A stretch of DNA of 64,000 nt from Kangiellaceae bacterium (GCA_019090895.1 JAHRVB010000148.1:1-64000); one strand, 5' to 3'; shown: positions 1 to 9,000, numbered from the stretch's first letter. A program made the numbers and translations. The notes: a model not told the origin generated them from the letters alone.

Positions 1-7
1 ACCAGGC

Positions 8-460
8 TTAGCTCGTAGGCGCGATTATCTTACAAGTGCATGTCGCATGCGCGTATAGCTTTCCATTTTCATCGACTAATTTTGCTTCAGATACGCCCAG
101 CGATTTTGACCGATTTAATACTCGTCCTTCACAAACCAGTTTGACGTTTTTAGGGACAGGGCGCATCATTTTGACATTAAGGTCAATTGTGCCATAGCCT
201 TCACCAGGTTCAAGCACGCTATGGACTGCGCATCCTGTGGCAGAATCGAGTACTGTCGCAGCAAATCCTCCGTGTACGCCGCCCATCGGGTTAAGATGGT
301 TTTCAGTGGCCTTTACTTCAAACCGCGCGAAACCATAATCTACATCAGCCAATCGCATATTCATGGTGAGTCCCATGGATGGTGGCGGAAAATTTCCCGC
401 AATCATCGACTTCAGCTGTTGGATGCCACTTTGGGCGTAAATTTTGGCGTTAATCGTCAT
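8..460 (-). CDS. PaaI-type hotdog-fold thioesterase
   Basis: A 150-residue hotdog-fold protein of the PaaI/YdiI acyl-CoA thioesterase type, full length for the family. The signature HLNPMGGVHGG lies at residues 55-65 and is followed by a helix with D72 (VLDSATGCAV); this is the active-site region of PaaI-like enzymes. The family cleaves acyl- or aroyl-CoA thioesters in the cytoplasm, but the substrate cannot be read from the sequence. The ATG at 460 has a GAGG ribosome site just upstream. The gene is divergent from an HxlR regulator, and the shared spacer carries two palindromes, so it is probably a target of that regulator. Family assignment is firm; the physiological role is open. Confidence 0.85.
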   Translation of the reverse strand: MTINAKIYAQSGIQQLKSMIAGNFPPPSMGLTMNMRLADVDYGFARFEVKATENHLNPMGGVHGGFAATVLDSATGCAVHSVLEPGEGYGTIDLNVKMMRPVPKNVKLVCEGRVLNRSKSLGVSEAKLVDENGKLYAHATCTCKIIAPTS

Positions 461-489
461 CGGAAATCCTCACTCAACTTAACTTAAAT

Positions 490-535
490 AAGTTCCTTTT
501 TGGAACTTATACGATTTTAGGTTCCAAAAAGGAAC
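490..535. promoter_or_regulatory. Twin palindromic operators between thioesterase and HxlR genes
   Basis: Two related inverted repeats sit in the divergent spacer. The first is AAGTTCC-N5-GGAACTT (490-508), with perfect 7-bp arms around five T. The second is GTTCC-N5-GGAAC (521-535), around five A. Their centres are 29 bp apart, close to three helical turns, so bound dimers would lie on the same face. A possible promoter for the HxlR gene, TTCCAA-N18-TATACT (522-551), would have its -35 box inside the second repeat. Autoregulation by the adjacent HxlR protein and repression of the thioesterase is the simplest reading, but is inferred. Confidence 0.7.
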
Positions 536-632
536 TTGTCAATCTATACTTAATCACAAGCGCACTGGTCAGTAGCGACGCAGCTGTTATCTTTAAATGT
601 TCGAGACACTGTCAGATTAGGGGTAGACCACT

Positions 633-1151
633 ATGAAACGAACGGAACATAATGATAAACCATGCAGTATTGCCCAGACGCTTGGGATTATTGGTGATAG
701 TTGGACTTTACTTATTTTGCGTAACTGTTTTTTAAAGACTCGGCGCTTTGCCGATTTTCAGCAACAGTTAGGGCTTACTCGGCATTTATTGTCTGATCGT
801 TTAAGCAAACTTGTCGACAATGATATTTTAAACAAAGTGCCGTATGGTAAATCAGGAAAACGTTTTGAATATCGACTTACTGCAAAGGGGGCATCATTAG
901 CTAAAGTATTTATAGCAATGAATCAATGGGGCAATGATTGGTTATTTGAAGAGGGTAGCGCACCGACTCAATATGAGCATCTTGACTGTGGACAAGTTAT
1001 GCAACCAGATTTGAGTTGCTCCGAATGCGGCGGCAAGATTAATCATAAGAATATAAAAATGGTGGTCGGTGACAGTATTAAGGAAACCATGCGCACAACA
1101 GAAAAAGAACAGTGGAACGAGTTATTAGGCTTCGCGGCCAATAACGATTAG
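633..1151 (+). CDS. HxlR-family winged-helix regulator with C-terminal Cys cluster
   Basis: A 172-residue HxlR-type transcription regulator. Residues 11-90 form the winged helix-turn-helix, with the family pattern CSIAQTLGIIGDSWTLLILR and then FADFQQQLGLTRHLLSDRL. HxlR proteins are dimeric repressors or activators, often tied to redox or aromatic/aldehyde stress. Unlike minimal HxlR proteins of 110-120 residues, this one continues with a segment holding C119, C129 and C132 (the last two as CSEC), which could bind zinc or sense redox state. The ATG at 633 follows an AGGGG ribosome site. Its likely binding sites are the twin palindromes upstream. The regulator call is firm; the role of the cysteine tail is speculative. 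Confidence 0.88.
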   Translation: MKRTEHNDKPCSIAQTLGIIGDSWTLLILRNCFLKTRRFADFQQQLGLTRHLLSDRLSKLVDNDILNKVPYGKSGKRFEYRLTAKGASLAKVFIAMNQWGNDWLFEEGSAPTQYEHLDCGQVMQPDLSCSECGGKINHKNIKMVVGDSIKETMRTTEKEQWNELLGFAANND

Positions 1152-1189
1152 TTACTAGCTGAGTAATCACCAACCAATCGTCTGCCAAA

Positions 1190-2473
1190 CTAATCCCACA
1201 GCACTTCTGGGGGAATATGTAAACCACGTCCACCAGGATGGGGCTTTTTTATCGTTTGATTGGAACTAGAAAGTAGAATGGTTTCCAGTTCCGAAACTTG
1301 CTCGCCTGCAGCATTAATCAACGTACAAATTTCTGGTTTGGTAGCATGTTTAGGATCGCGACGAATAACAACGACAATCTCGCCTGAATTAAGCTCATGG
1401 AAAGTACCGGCGGGATAAACTCCAATTGCTTTTATGAAGGTGGTATAAAAATCATTGTCATATTTATGACCCTCGAACAATACTCGCTTTAGCGCCTCTT
1501 TAGGTTCGACTTTATTCCGATAGGCTCTGGGCCCGATCATGGCTAAGTAAGTGTCTACTATTCCAATAATTAGAGCTTCATCCGGTATTTCCTCACTGCG
1601 TAGTCCGGCCGGATACCCTTCGCCGTCGGGTCTTTCATGATGATGCAAGATCGCATTGATGATGGTTGGATGTTTGATGCCTGCGGTTGCTGTTAAGGCC
1701 ACGCTCTCTTCAGAATGCTTTCGAATTTTTGAGATTAGGTCATCGCAGAGTTTGGTATCTTTGGAGTTTAATTCCTCATGAAGCTCTATCGCTCCTAAGT
1801 TCATACAAAAGGCAGAAGTTACAACAAGTCTGACAAATCGATCAGGGTAGCCAATCGTTTTCGAATAGGTTCCTGCCAAAATTGCCGAAAATACACAATG
1901 TTCTGCTTGAGACTTTATTTCTGAAATATGGATCAAGCCGATTGCTGCGTCCTTATCTTGTTCGATGATCCGGAACAGTTTGGTTTCCATTGTTTTAAGA
2001 ATACCCAGCACAGTGGATGAATCGTCATAGAAAGCCTTGTGCAGTTTTGGGAAAGTTGCTATCAGCTGATTGATCAGTGCAACAACGCTTACCTTTGTGC
2101 CATTTCGGACAGCGTTGTCTCTATTGGCTTTATAATCACTAAAATCATGCTCTCGCGCAGCAACGGTTAAAAGTTCGCCACCGCCATACTCAAGACTTGT
2201 ATCGGTTTGTTCAATAGAGCCAGTCGCTTTATTAACTTCTTTTAGTTCAGTATCATTTCGTAGTTGAGTTTTAAAGTCTTCATCAGTTTTGAGTCGCATT
2301 GGTTTCGATTGGGACATCATTGAAATTTCCATTTCGTTTTTAAAGATGTAGTCTTTGGCTGAAATGAACTTTCCTCTTGCATTATAAAGATCATAAGGAA
2401 GTGATTGACCTACTTTAAGTAAGGATATAGAAATAGGGGTTAATTCTTCGATAGGAACACCGTGCTGAATCAT
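1190..2473 (-). CDS. HD-GYP-like protein with degenerate HD motif
   Basis: A protein of about 427 residues laid out like two-domain c-di-GMP phosphodiesterases: an N-terminal DUF3391-like region (about 10-110) and an HD-GYP domain (about 170-380). The GYP half is intact, HHERPDGEGYP at about 279-289, with VDTYLAMIGPRAYR after it. Where the metal-binding HD pair should stand (LxHDIGK in active members) the sequence reads AFCMNLGA, with Cys-Met replacing His-Asp at about 224-225. A catalytic dinuclear centre is therefore unlikely, and a c-di-GMP receptor or adaptor role is more plausible. The ATG at 2473 has AGGAG upstream; a TTG one codon earlier is a weaker start. The gene is convergent with the HxlR gene. 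Confidence 0.82.
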   Translation of the reverse strand: MIQHGVPIEELTPISISLLKVGQSLPYDLYNARGKFISAKDYIFKNEMEISMMSQSKPMRLKTDEDFKTQLRNDTELKEVNKATGSIEQTDTSLEYGGGELLTVAAREHDFSDYKANRDNAVRNGTKVSVVALINQLIATFPKLHKAFYDDSSTVLGILKTMETKLFRIIEQDKDAAIGLIHISEIKSQAEHCVFSAILAGTYSKTIGYPDRFVRLVVTSAFCMNLGAIELHEELNSKDTKLCDDLISKIRKHSEESVALTATAGIKHPTIINAILHHHERPDGEGYPAGLRSEEIPDEALIIGIVDTYLAMIGPRAYRNKVEPKEALKRVLFEGHKYDNDFYTTFIKAIGVYPAGTFHELNSGEIVVVIRRDPKHATKPEICTLINAAGEQVSELETILLSSSNQTIKKPHPGGRGLHIPPEVLWD

Positions 2474-2496
2474 CAAAACTCCTGAATTTTACTATA

Positions 2497-2526
2497 ATTA
2501 TAAGTCACAGAAATCTATTATTTCTG
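2497..2526 (-). promoter_or_regulatory. Promoter and inverted repeat for the HD-GYP-like gene
   Basis: On the minus strand a TATAAT -10 box (2502-2497) lies 24 bases before the start codon. Next to it, across the spacer and -35 region, is a perfect inverted repeat with 7-bp arms CAGAAAT / ATTTCTG (2508-2514 and 2520-2526) and a 5-base centre. No good -35 hexamer is seen, so the promoter may depend on an activator or be governed by a repressor binding this repeat. The binding protein is unknown. The rest of the spacer up to the TetR promoter near 2792 shows nothing I recognise. Confidence 0.5.
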
Positions 2527-2791
2527 ATGTGCGAGTGAATCATAGGTTCAAATTCGGAAAAATTCAAAAAGCATTAAATAGAAGGTTGACAGAGGTCAAG
2601 TGCAATTTAAACAGAAGGGTAAGTGGAGCTTCCTTAGAGCTGGATACTGCTTATTTGAAAATGGTCTTATCGCAGAATAGAGCGGTTACTTTTTGAACAA
2701 GTAGAACAGCCCTGCATTGCCAAGCGTAAGTCGTTAGTGGGAGCTTTCCTATAAATATAACTTCCGCTAAAGTGATAAGAGTTTAAGTTTG

Positions 2792-2839
2792 TTGACATCT
2801 AATGAAATCATCAATACGATACGGGCTGTCTCGTAATTG
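2792..2839 (+). promoter_or_regulatory. Sigma-70 promoter with overlapping palindrome for a TetR gene
   Basis: TTGACA (2792-2797), a 17-base spacer and TACGAT (2815-2820) form a near-consensus promoter pointing at the TetR gene that starts at 2857. Overlapping the -10 box is an imperfect palindrome, CAATACGA (2812-2819) facing TCGTAATTG (2831-2839); the arms match except for one inserted base. A repressor bound here would block open-complex formation, so autoregulation by the TetR protein is likely. The promoter is visible in sequence; the operator assignment is inference. Confidence 0.65.
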
Positions 2840-2856
2840 TATGGTTTGTATAATAA

Positions 2857-3477
2857 ATGACATCATTTCAAATCAAATCTAAGTCTTTAACTAAGAACAG
2901 CGACGAGAGCAGTTCCGAAGTCGGCCGACCCCGTTCGACTCAAGTTAATACAAGTATTTTAGAGTCTGCGTCTCGACTGGTTTCTGAGCTTGGTTATCAA
3001 GCAACATCAATCGAAAAGGTGGCGGCGAATGCTGGAGTTGGCAAAGCATCGATTTATAGACGATGGAAAAGTAAAGCGGCGATGATGATTGAAGTTTATC
3101 GTTGGCAGATTCCTGCTGAATTATTAATTTCAAAGTCTGATTCGTTCGATTATCGTATGAAGTTTTTATTGCGAAAACTATTTGATGCTTATAGAAACAG
3201 CGCTGCTGGATATATCCTGATTGGTCTAATCGCGGATTCTCAGAGTAACGAAGCAACTAAGAGGGAATTGAAATCTGGGATTATTCAGCAAAGACGAAAA
3301 TTTTTGACTGAGGTGATTGAACTCGGAATTCAAGATCGTAGCTTGTCGGCTGGGTGTGATGTTCAAGAGGCCAATGATTTAGTGGTTGCTATGATTTGGC
3401 ACCAGTTGTTGATCGATAAGGATAAGCTCAACCTTTCGTTCACTAAGCGCATAATGCGTATTTTAGCATCCTTATAA
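2857..3477 (+). CDS. TetR-family regulator (GRP-type N-terminus)
   Basis: A 206-residue TetR/AcrR regulator. A basic leader with GRPRSTQVNTSIL precedes the helix-turn-helix at about residues 28-75 (ESASRLVSELGYQATSIEKV then GVGKASIYRRWKSKAAM). The C-terminal ligand/dimer domain resembles the TetR_C_11 type. These proteins repress genes for efflux, degradation or lipid metabolism until a small molecule binds. The ATG at 2857 lacks a strong ribosome site but follows a strong promoter by 37 bases. No divergent partner lies beside it, and the GNAT gene downstream starts 107 bases later, so its targets are unclear. Regulator call firm; ligand unknown. Confidence 0.85.
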   Translation: MTSFQIKSKSLTKNSDESSSEVGRPRSTQVNTSILESASRLVSELGYQATSIEKVAANAGVGKASIYRRWKSKAAMMIEVYRWQIPAELLISKSDSFDYRMKFLLRKLFDAYRNSAAGYILIGLIADSQSNEATKRELKSGIIQQRRKFLTEVIELGIQDRSLSAGCDVQEANDLVVAMIWHQLLIDKDKLNLSFTKRIMRILASL

Positions 3478-3583
3478 CTGCTGATTGAGCTTTCTAGTGA
3501 ACTAGGAAAAGACTAAATATCACGAGCTGGGACAAAGGCAAAAGCAAAGCAAAATGAAGTAAATTATAAGAGGATAAGGCACT

Positions 3584-4099
3584 GTGTCTAACAATACATT
3601 TAGTAATATTGACGGGTTAGAAATCATCGGTTTTCAACCCGGTGCAATATCGACACTCTGTGCGATTCAAAGTGAATTCTATGCGCGAGCATGGGGTTTT
3701 AACCATTTGTATGAATCGGTGGTTGCTGCTTCAGTCGGCGAATTTTTAACTCGATATGATCCAGAGCAGGATTTTATACAACTAGTTTTATACAAAGGAC
3801 GCATAGAAGGGGGGATTGCTATCGATCATCGCGATGGTAAATTAGCTCAATTACGTTGGTTTATTGTGACCGATCAGCTGAGAGGATTTGGGGTAGGAAA
3901 GTTTCTAATCGAGCAAGCGATGAGCTTTGTTAAGCGGCAGTCGTTTTCACAAGTCTATTTGACTACATTTGAAGGCCTTGATAGTGCGCGAAAATTGTAT
4001 GAAAAACATGGGTTTAAATTAACTTCGGGAAAAAATGCAGCGACTTGGGGTAAAGAGGTCAACGAACAACGGTTTGATTGGTTCCGAAATAAAGAGTAA
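3584..4099 (+). CDS. GNAT-family N-acetyltransferase
   Basis: A 171-residue protein with the GNAT fold. The acetyl-CoA loop LRGFGVGKFLIEQA is at about residues 105-118, preceded by the beta-4 strand AQLRWFIVTDQ and followed by the SARKLYEKHGF motif typical of the last helix and strand. Such enzymes transfer an acetyl group from acetyl-CoA to an amine on a small molecule or protein; the acceptor cannot be told. The start is GTG at 3584, chosen because AAGAGGATAAGG stands just upstream and no ATG is available early in the frame. It lies between two TetR genes and may be co-regulated with either, but it is not obviously in an operon. Confidence 0.78.
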   Translation: MSNNTFSNIDGLEIIGFQPGAISTLCAIQSEFYARAWGFNHLYESVVAASVGEFLTRYDPEQDFIQLVLYKGRIEGGIAIDHRDGKLAQLRWFIVTDQLRGFGVGKFLIEQAMSFVKRQSFSQVYLTTFEGLDSARKLYEKHGFKLTSGKNAATWGKEVNEQRFDWFRNKE

Positions 4100-4120
4100 G
4101 AAATAGGTATTCTAAATTCA

Positions 4121-4149
4121 TTGACCAATCAGTCAGTGAGTTCTAAAAT
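4121..4149 (+). promoter_or_regulatory. Promoter and operator of the efflux-linked TetR gene
   Basis: TTGACC (4121-4126), a 17-base spacer and TAAAAT (4144-4149) form a good sigma-70 promoter. The spacer begins with an inverted repeat TGAC-N6-GTCA (4122-4135). That repeat matches the perfect operator upstream of the efflux genes at 10 of 14 positions and also abuts the -35 box. Transcription would start near 4156, so translation cannot begin at the TTG at 4152; this supports the ATG at 4179. One TetR protein probably controls both its own gene and the efflux operon. Confidence 0.65.
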
Positions 4150-4178
4150 GTTTGTTTGGTTTCAATAAAAGTTCTTTC

Positions 4179-4769
4179 ATGAATTTAACTCGGCAGCAAT
4201 CAGCACTCATAACGAGAGAAAAAATAGTCTCGGCGGCGTTCAATATAGTCGGAAGAGAAGGCTATGAATCCCTCACGACCAATTCTCTGATTTCCGAAGC
4301 CGGAGTCGCGAAAGGCACTTTGTATCATCATTTCAGTAATCTAGACGAAGTTGTCTATTCGATGATTCAAATGATTCTTGACCAGAGCTTGAACGATGTG
4401 CCGGTAGAGAAATTCGAATCTCTTGCTGATTATCTTGATGCTATCGGCAAGTATTTAATGGAGGATTTTACTCAGAATCCGCAAATCATGAATATCGTAT
4501 TCGGGTTTTTACCCAAAGGAATGAAAGATCTTTTTTTCAAAAGTGTTGGTAAAGACATGCTTGAAAATGCCTGTAACCGCATAGCGCCAGCCATGCAAAA
4601 GTTCTATTCAGGGCGCCTCAGTGAAGAAAAAATCGATAAAGCAATACGAATGGTGGATATGTTTACCGTAGGATTTTGTGTTCACTTCACTATTTTTGAA
4701 GAAAAACAGAAGTATCTAGAAATTTGGCAAGACTTCAGTGAATTGATGATTAACTACCTCGAAACATAA
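4179..4769 (+). CDS. TetR-family regulator of the adjacent RND efflux operon
   Basis: A TetR/AcrR regulator of 196 residues from the ATG at 4179. The helix-turn-helix occupies about residues 10-55 (TREKIVSAAFNIVGREGYES then EAGVAKGTLYHHFSNLDEVV). The C-terminal domain is all-helical and not similar to the other TetR gene in this window. An in-frame TTG at 4152 is possible but would lie at or before the predicted transcription start. The gene sits directly upstream of an MFP-RND pair, and related palindromes precede both units, the standard layout for a local repressor of a multidrug pump. Role inferred from context; ligand unknown. Confidence 0.87.
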   Translation: MNLTRQQSALITREKIVSAAFNIVGREGYESLTTNSLISEAGVAKGTLYHHFSNLDEVVYSMIQMILDQSLNDVPVEKFESLADYLDAIGKYLMEDFTQNPQIMNIVFGFLPKGMKDLFFKSVGKDMLENACNRIAPAMQKFYSGRLSEEKIDKAIRMVDMFTVGFCVHFTIFEEKQKYLEIWQDFSELMINYLET

Positions 4770-4815
4770 AGTAAATCAACGCTACAATTTGTGACATTTT
4801 ATCATAGCTTCTCCG

Positions 4816-4845
4816 TTGACCGACCGGTCGGTCTAGTGCTAGTAT
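4816..4845 (+). promoter_or_regulatory. Efflux operon promoter with perfect 16-bp TetR operator
   Basis: GACCGACCGGTCGGTC (4818-4833) is a perfect 16-bp palindrome. It overlaps the -35 box TTGACC (4816-4821) and fills most of the 18-base spacer before TAGTAT (4840-4845). This arrangement is typical of TetR-repressed RND pumps: repressor on the palindrome excludes RNA polymerase. The weaker copy before the upstream TetR gene identifies that protein as the likely binder. The leader to the ATG at 4950 is about 100 bases. Confidence 0.75.
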
Positions 4846-4949
4846 CCGCATCGATCCTAAGAGTCGAGAGCTTTCTCTATTTTTGCGATAGCCAATACAA
4901 AATCAAAGTTCCATTTAAATTTAAGCTCATTTAGGGATACGGAGTATCT

Positions 4950-5369
4950 ATGCGCCATTTCTATTTCAACTTTATTCGCAATCTTGACTCAAAACCCCTA
5001 ATTTCGATTATATTTGCTTGTCTGTTGGGTGGAATGTCTTTGCAAATAATGGCGGAAGATTCGGATAATGAAACTAAAACTATTCGAGTCGTAAAGGTAA
5101 CGTCGCAACCGATATCTTCGATGATATTTTTTCCCGGTCGAAATGCACCCGCAATAGCAGAAGCACTTAATCAAAGTAATATTCCCGCTCAAATAAATGC
5201 AGTTCTGGCTCAATTAGAAGTTAAAGTTGGTCAAACATTTAATCAGGGTGATGTCTTAGCTCGATTAAATTGCCAAGATCAAGATTTAGAAGTCACCAAC
5301 CAAAAAGCTCAATATGACAGCGCAAATGAACAGTTCAAATTTCAAAAAACGACAGTTGGTGAGAGGTAA
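4950..5369 (+). pseudogene. RND membrane-fusion protein, N-terminal part (frameshifted)
   Basis: First reading frame of a split membrane-fusion (periplasmic adaptor) gene. It encodes a signal/anchor segment (about residues 15-36) and the first half of the biotinyl-lipoyl domain (INAVLAQLEVKVGQTFNQGD, then VLARLNCQDQDLEVTNQKAQ). It then runs into a stop at 5367-5369, shortly after an A6 run at 5344-5349. Removing one A makes the frame continue as FQKRQLVRGKKLAKNRS into the second part, exactly as expected for the coiled-coil hairpin of HlyD/AcrA proteins. The defect is either a real mutation or a homopolymer sequencing error; everything else in the operon is intact. Confidence 0.75.
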
Positions 5370-6099
5370 AAAGTTAGCAAAAAATAGATCCATTGGAGAA
5401 GCCGAATTGGATAACTTACAAACCAATCTAGCGGTCTCACAATCGCAACTCGTTGTTCAGAAGTCTCAATTTAATGTGGCTGAACTCAATCAAGAACGAT
5501 GTTTGGTTCGTGCACCTTTTGATGGAATCATTAGTCAACGAATTGCCAGTGAAGGAGAAATGCTTACGGTTGGCTCGCCTATTGTTGAGGCTGTTGAAAT
5601 AGGAAGAATAGAAATATCAGCGGATATCTCGCTCAATGATAGTGCTTCGTTTGAGGAAGCAAAAGAGTACTATTTTGAATCAAACGGAGTTCGCCATTCA
5701 CTAGTAAAAAGGGTTCTTTTGCCGCTTGTTTTGAATGAGTCTCGAAGTCGCCAAGCTCGTTTAGATTTTATCGAACCAGCTGCCATTGCGGGTATGACCG
5801 GACGACTATTTTGGTTTACACGAGAACGATATTTACCTGCGAATTTACTTCAATCAAGAGGTGCGAATCGAGGTTTTTTTATCATCGAGAATAACAAGGC
5901 TAAGTTTATTGTGATTGAAGGAGCACAAGAAGGGCGTCCAATTAAACTCTCTGACCAATATTCCTCCCAGAGTGCCCAGCTTATTATTGATGGACGACAT
6001 GGTTTGATCGACGGACAACGAGTCGAAGTTCCAAATTCTGGTGTTGGTTCCTCGGACGAGCATTCTGGAAAGAGTGTGGCCAAGGGTGGTGCGCAATAA
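5314..6099 (+). pseudogene. RND membrane-fusion protein, C-terminal part (frameshifted)
   Basis: Continuation of the adaptor gene in the +1 frame relative to the first part; meaningful sequence begins about 5350. It supplies the second coiled-coil arm (GEAELDNLQTNLAVSQSQLV), the returning lipoyl half (CLVRAPFDGIISQRIASEGE) and the beta-barrel/membrane-proximal region. Together the parts would give an adaptor of about 380 residues, normal for the family. This protein bridges the inner-membrane RND pump and an outer-membrane TolC-type channel in the periplasm. The stop codon overlaps the RND start (TAATG at 6097-6101), so the two genes are translationally coupled. The ATG at 5314 is unlikely to be a natural start. 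Confidence 0.75.
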
Positions 6100-9000
6100 T
6101 GTGGCTAAAACGGTTAATTGAAAATCATGTACTTACCAATCTATTATTTATCCTGGTGCTTTTTTCTGGCTACGTTGTTTACTCCGACCTGCCTCGAGAA
6201 CAAGATCCTACGGTCAATTTTAATTGGGTTCAAGTCACTACATTCTTAGCAGGTGCTTCAGCACAAGATGTTGAACAAAAAGTCACAGATGTATTAGAAG
6301 AATCAATTGAAAAAATTCAAGATATAAAATTTGTATCGAGTACCAGTAGAGAAAGTATATCCAGTATCTTAGTTAGGTTTAACGATATTGGAGAAGATGC
6401 TTTTGACAAGCGAATTGCGGATCTCAGGCGTGAAATTAATAATGTTGAAGATCAGCTACCAATAGAAGCCGAGCGACCTGATATATTTGAAATAACCACG
6501 GCAAATGCATTCCCAACTGCAACTGTTGTCGTCAGTGGTCCTGCGGAAGATGAAAATTTACGCAGACAAGGGCGCAATTTAGAAAAAGATCTCGCCAGAA
6601 TTAAAGGAGTCGATAGAGTACAAACTACAGGCTTGCTTGATCCTGAACTACAAATTCAATTTGATATAGAGAAGATTCAAAAGTTAGGTATCTCACCAGT
6701 AATGATAGCCAACTCTGTGCGTGGTTTTTTTCAGGATACGTCGGCAGGTACTGCTCGAATCGCTCAAGATCAATGGTTGATTAGGGTACAAGGGACCACT
6801 GCTGATCCTGAAAAACTAGCCGCTATTCCTGTTGTGGGTAGTAAGAAGAACACAGAAATTCGTCTCAGTGATGTCGCGAGTGTTGTAAGGGCAAGAGCAA
6901 AATCAGACCGGTTAGTACGTTACCAAGGTCGACCAGCGATCTTATTAGCTGTAATGAAACAGGAGAGTACCAACACGCTGAAGTTAGTCCAGCGGATCGA
7001 TGAATTTGTGACTAAAAAAAACCTGAATGCAGCTAAAATAGGAGTGGAGTTTACTTTAGTTGATGACCAAACGCTGATTACACGTAATGCGTTGGGAATA
7101 ATGCAAACTAATGCGCTTTATGGATTAGTATTGGTATTTTTTGTAACTTGGGTATTTCTTGGTTCAAAAATAAGTATTCTGGTTACTATCGGTATTCCGT
7201 TTACTCTCGCAGGCACCTTTATATGTTTGCATCTACTAGGACAAACACTTAATACCTCTGTGTTACTGGCGATCGTAATTTCCCTTGGCATGTTAGTTGA
7301 TGATGCGGTGGTAGTGGTCGAATCCATCAATCATAAACTTCATAAAGGGATTAAAGGTGTCGAGGCTGCTTGGACGGGATTGACGGAAGTTATTAGTCCC
7401 GTTACGGCTTCTGTACTAACAACGATTGCAGCTTTTTTACCATTAATGCTTCTGCCTGGAATTCTTGGAAAGTTTATGATGGTGATCCCTTTGGTGGTCA
7501 CTTTAGCATTAGCTATCAGCTTAATCGAAGCTTACTGGATGTTGCCGGGACACATTCTAGTTTCAAAGATAAATTTTGACAAAAAATCAAAGGCTGAAGT
7601 GTACCGCTCGCGTTTTATTCACTGGATAAAAATAAAATACGGTTTTGGGTTACTTAGAGTGATGCGTTATCCTAAACGAACTTTTGCTGCTCTGTTCGGA
7701 TTATTCATTCTTTCTATTGGCGCTCTATTTAGCGGCGTTATTAAAATGGACTTTTTTGCTTCCGATAACATTCGTTTATTTTATGTTAATGTCGAAATGC
7801 CCACCACTAGTTCGTTACAAGAAACCATGGAAAAGGTATTGACGGTTGAGAGAGAAACCGCAAACAATATGCTACCTGGTGAAATTCGTTCAATGGTGAG
7901 TTATTCGGGACAGATGTTCACCGAGACTGAACCTTTGTTCGCACAGAATATCGGTCAAGTTCTGGTCAGTTTGCACCCGCGAGATGGCGATATGAGAAGT
8001 GTTCCTCAAATTGTCGATGAGATAAGAGAGCGAGTTACTCAAGTTGTTGGACCGGTTAATATTTCTTTCTTAAAAATAGCAGGTGGGCCTCCGACGAGTA
8101 AGGCAATTAGTGTCAAGGTAAGAGGAGACGAGTATTCAGAACTTAGGTTTGCAACGGATCAACTCACTAAATTTCTTAACGAAGATGTTAATACCCACTA
8201 TTTAGATATAGCCGATGATGATAGTAAAGGTCGATTCGGGTTAACACTTAAATTAAATACGGATGTGATTAACCGTTCTGGTATAGCGCCTGATGATGTT
8301 TACCGGACCATTAAAATGTTAATCGATGGGGAAGTCGTTAGCTACTTACAAAATGAAGGTGAGCGGATAGCTATCCGGTTAAAATCTTCTGCGTCCGTAG
8401 CGAATGACTTCGATAATATTGATGCTGTACTTGGCCTTTCTATTCCTTCACCATCAGGTGAATACCTACCGTTAAGCGAGCTCGTTCATGCAACTGTAGA
8501 GCAAGTGAAAGGCAATTTCAGGCATTATAATTTTAAACGAACGATCACTCTAGAAGCGAATATCGATAAAGACAAAACCGATACGATCGCTGCTAACCAG
8601 AAATTAATTGATTATTGGGAGACCATCGCGGCGGATCATCCAAATGTATCATTAGATTTTTCGGGTGAGCTTGATGATATTCAAGAAAGTATGGATTCAA
8701 TGGGAACACTCTTTCTATTTGGTATTGGATTAATGTACTTAATTCTGAGCACCCAATTTCAAAGTTATTTTCAACCATTGATGATGCTTTTCACGGTACC
8801 GATGGCTTTTATCGGTGTCGTTCTTGGGTTGGCTGTATCTGGTAATCCACTGAGTCTATTTACTCTGTACGGGATAGTGGCACTTGCGGGAATTGCGGTG
8901 AATGCATCAATCGTTTTGATTTCTAAAGCTAATTCGAATTTGGACATTGGAATGAGTTTAGTCCATTCAACATTTTACGCTGCTAGGCGAAGAGTGTTAC

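Noticed and set aside
4152-4178. TTG start extending the second TetR protein by nine residues
   Set aside because: The predicted transcription start (about 4156) lies at or after it, there is no ribosome site, and the ATG at 4179 gives a normal TetR N-terminus.
5344-5350. A6-C heptamer that looks like a -1 ribosomal frameshift site in the efflux adaptor gene
   Set aside because: The phase of the codons is wrong for simultaneous slippage and the required shift is +1, not -1. A mutation or sequencing error in the A run is simpler.
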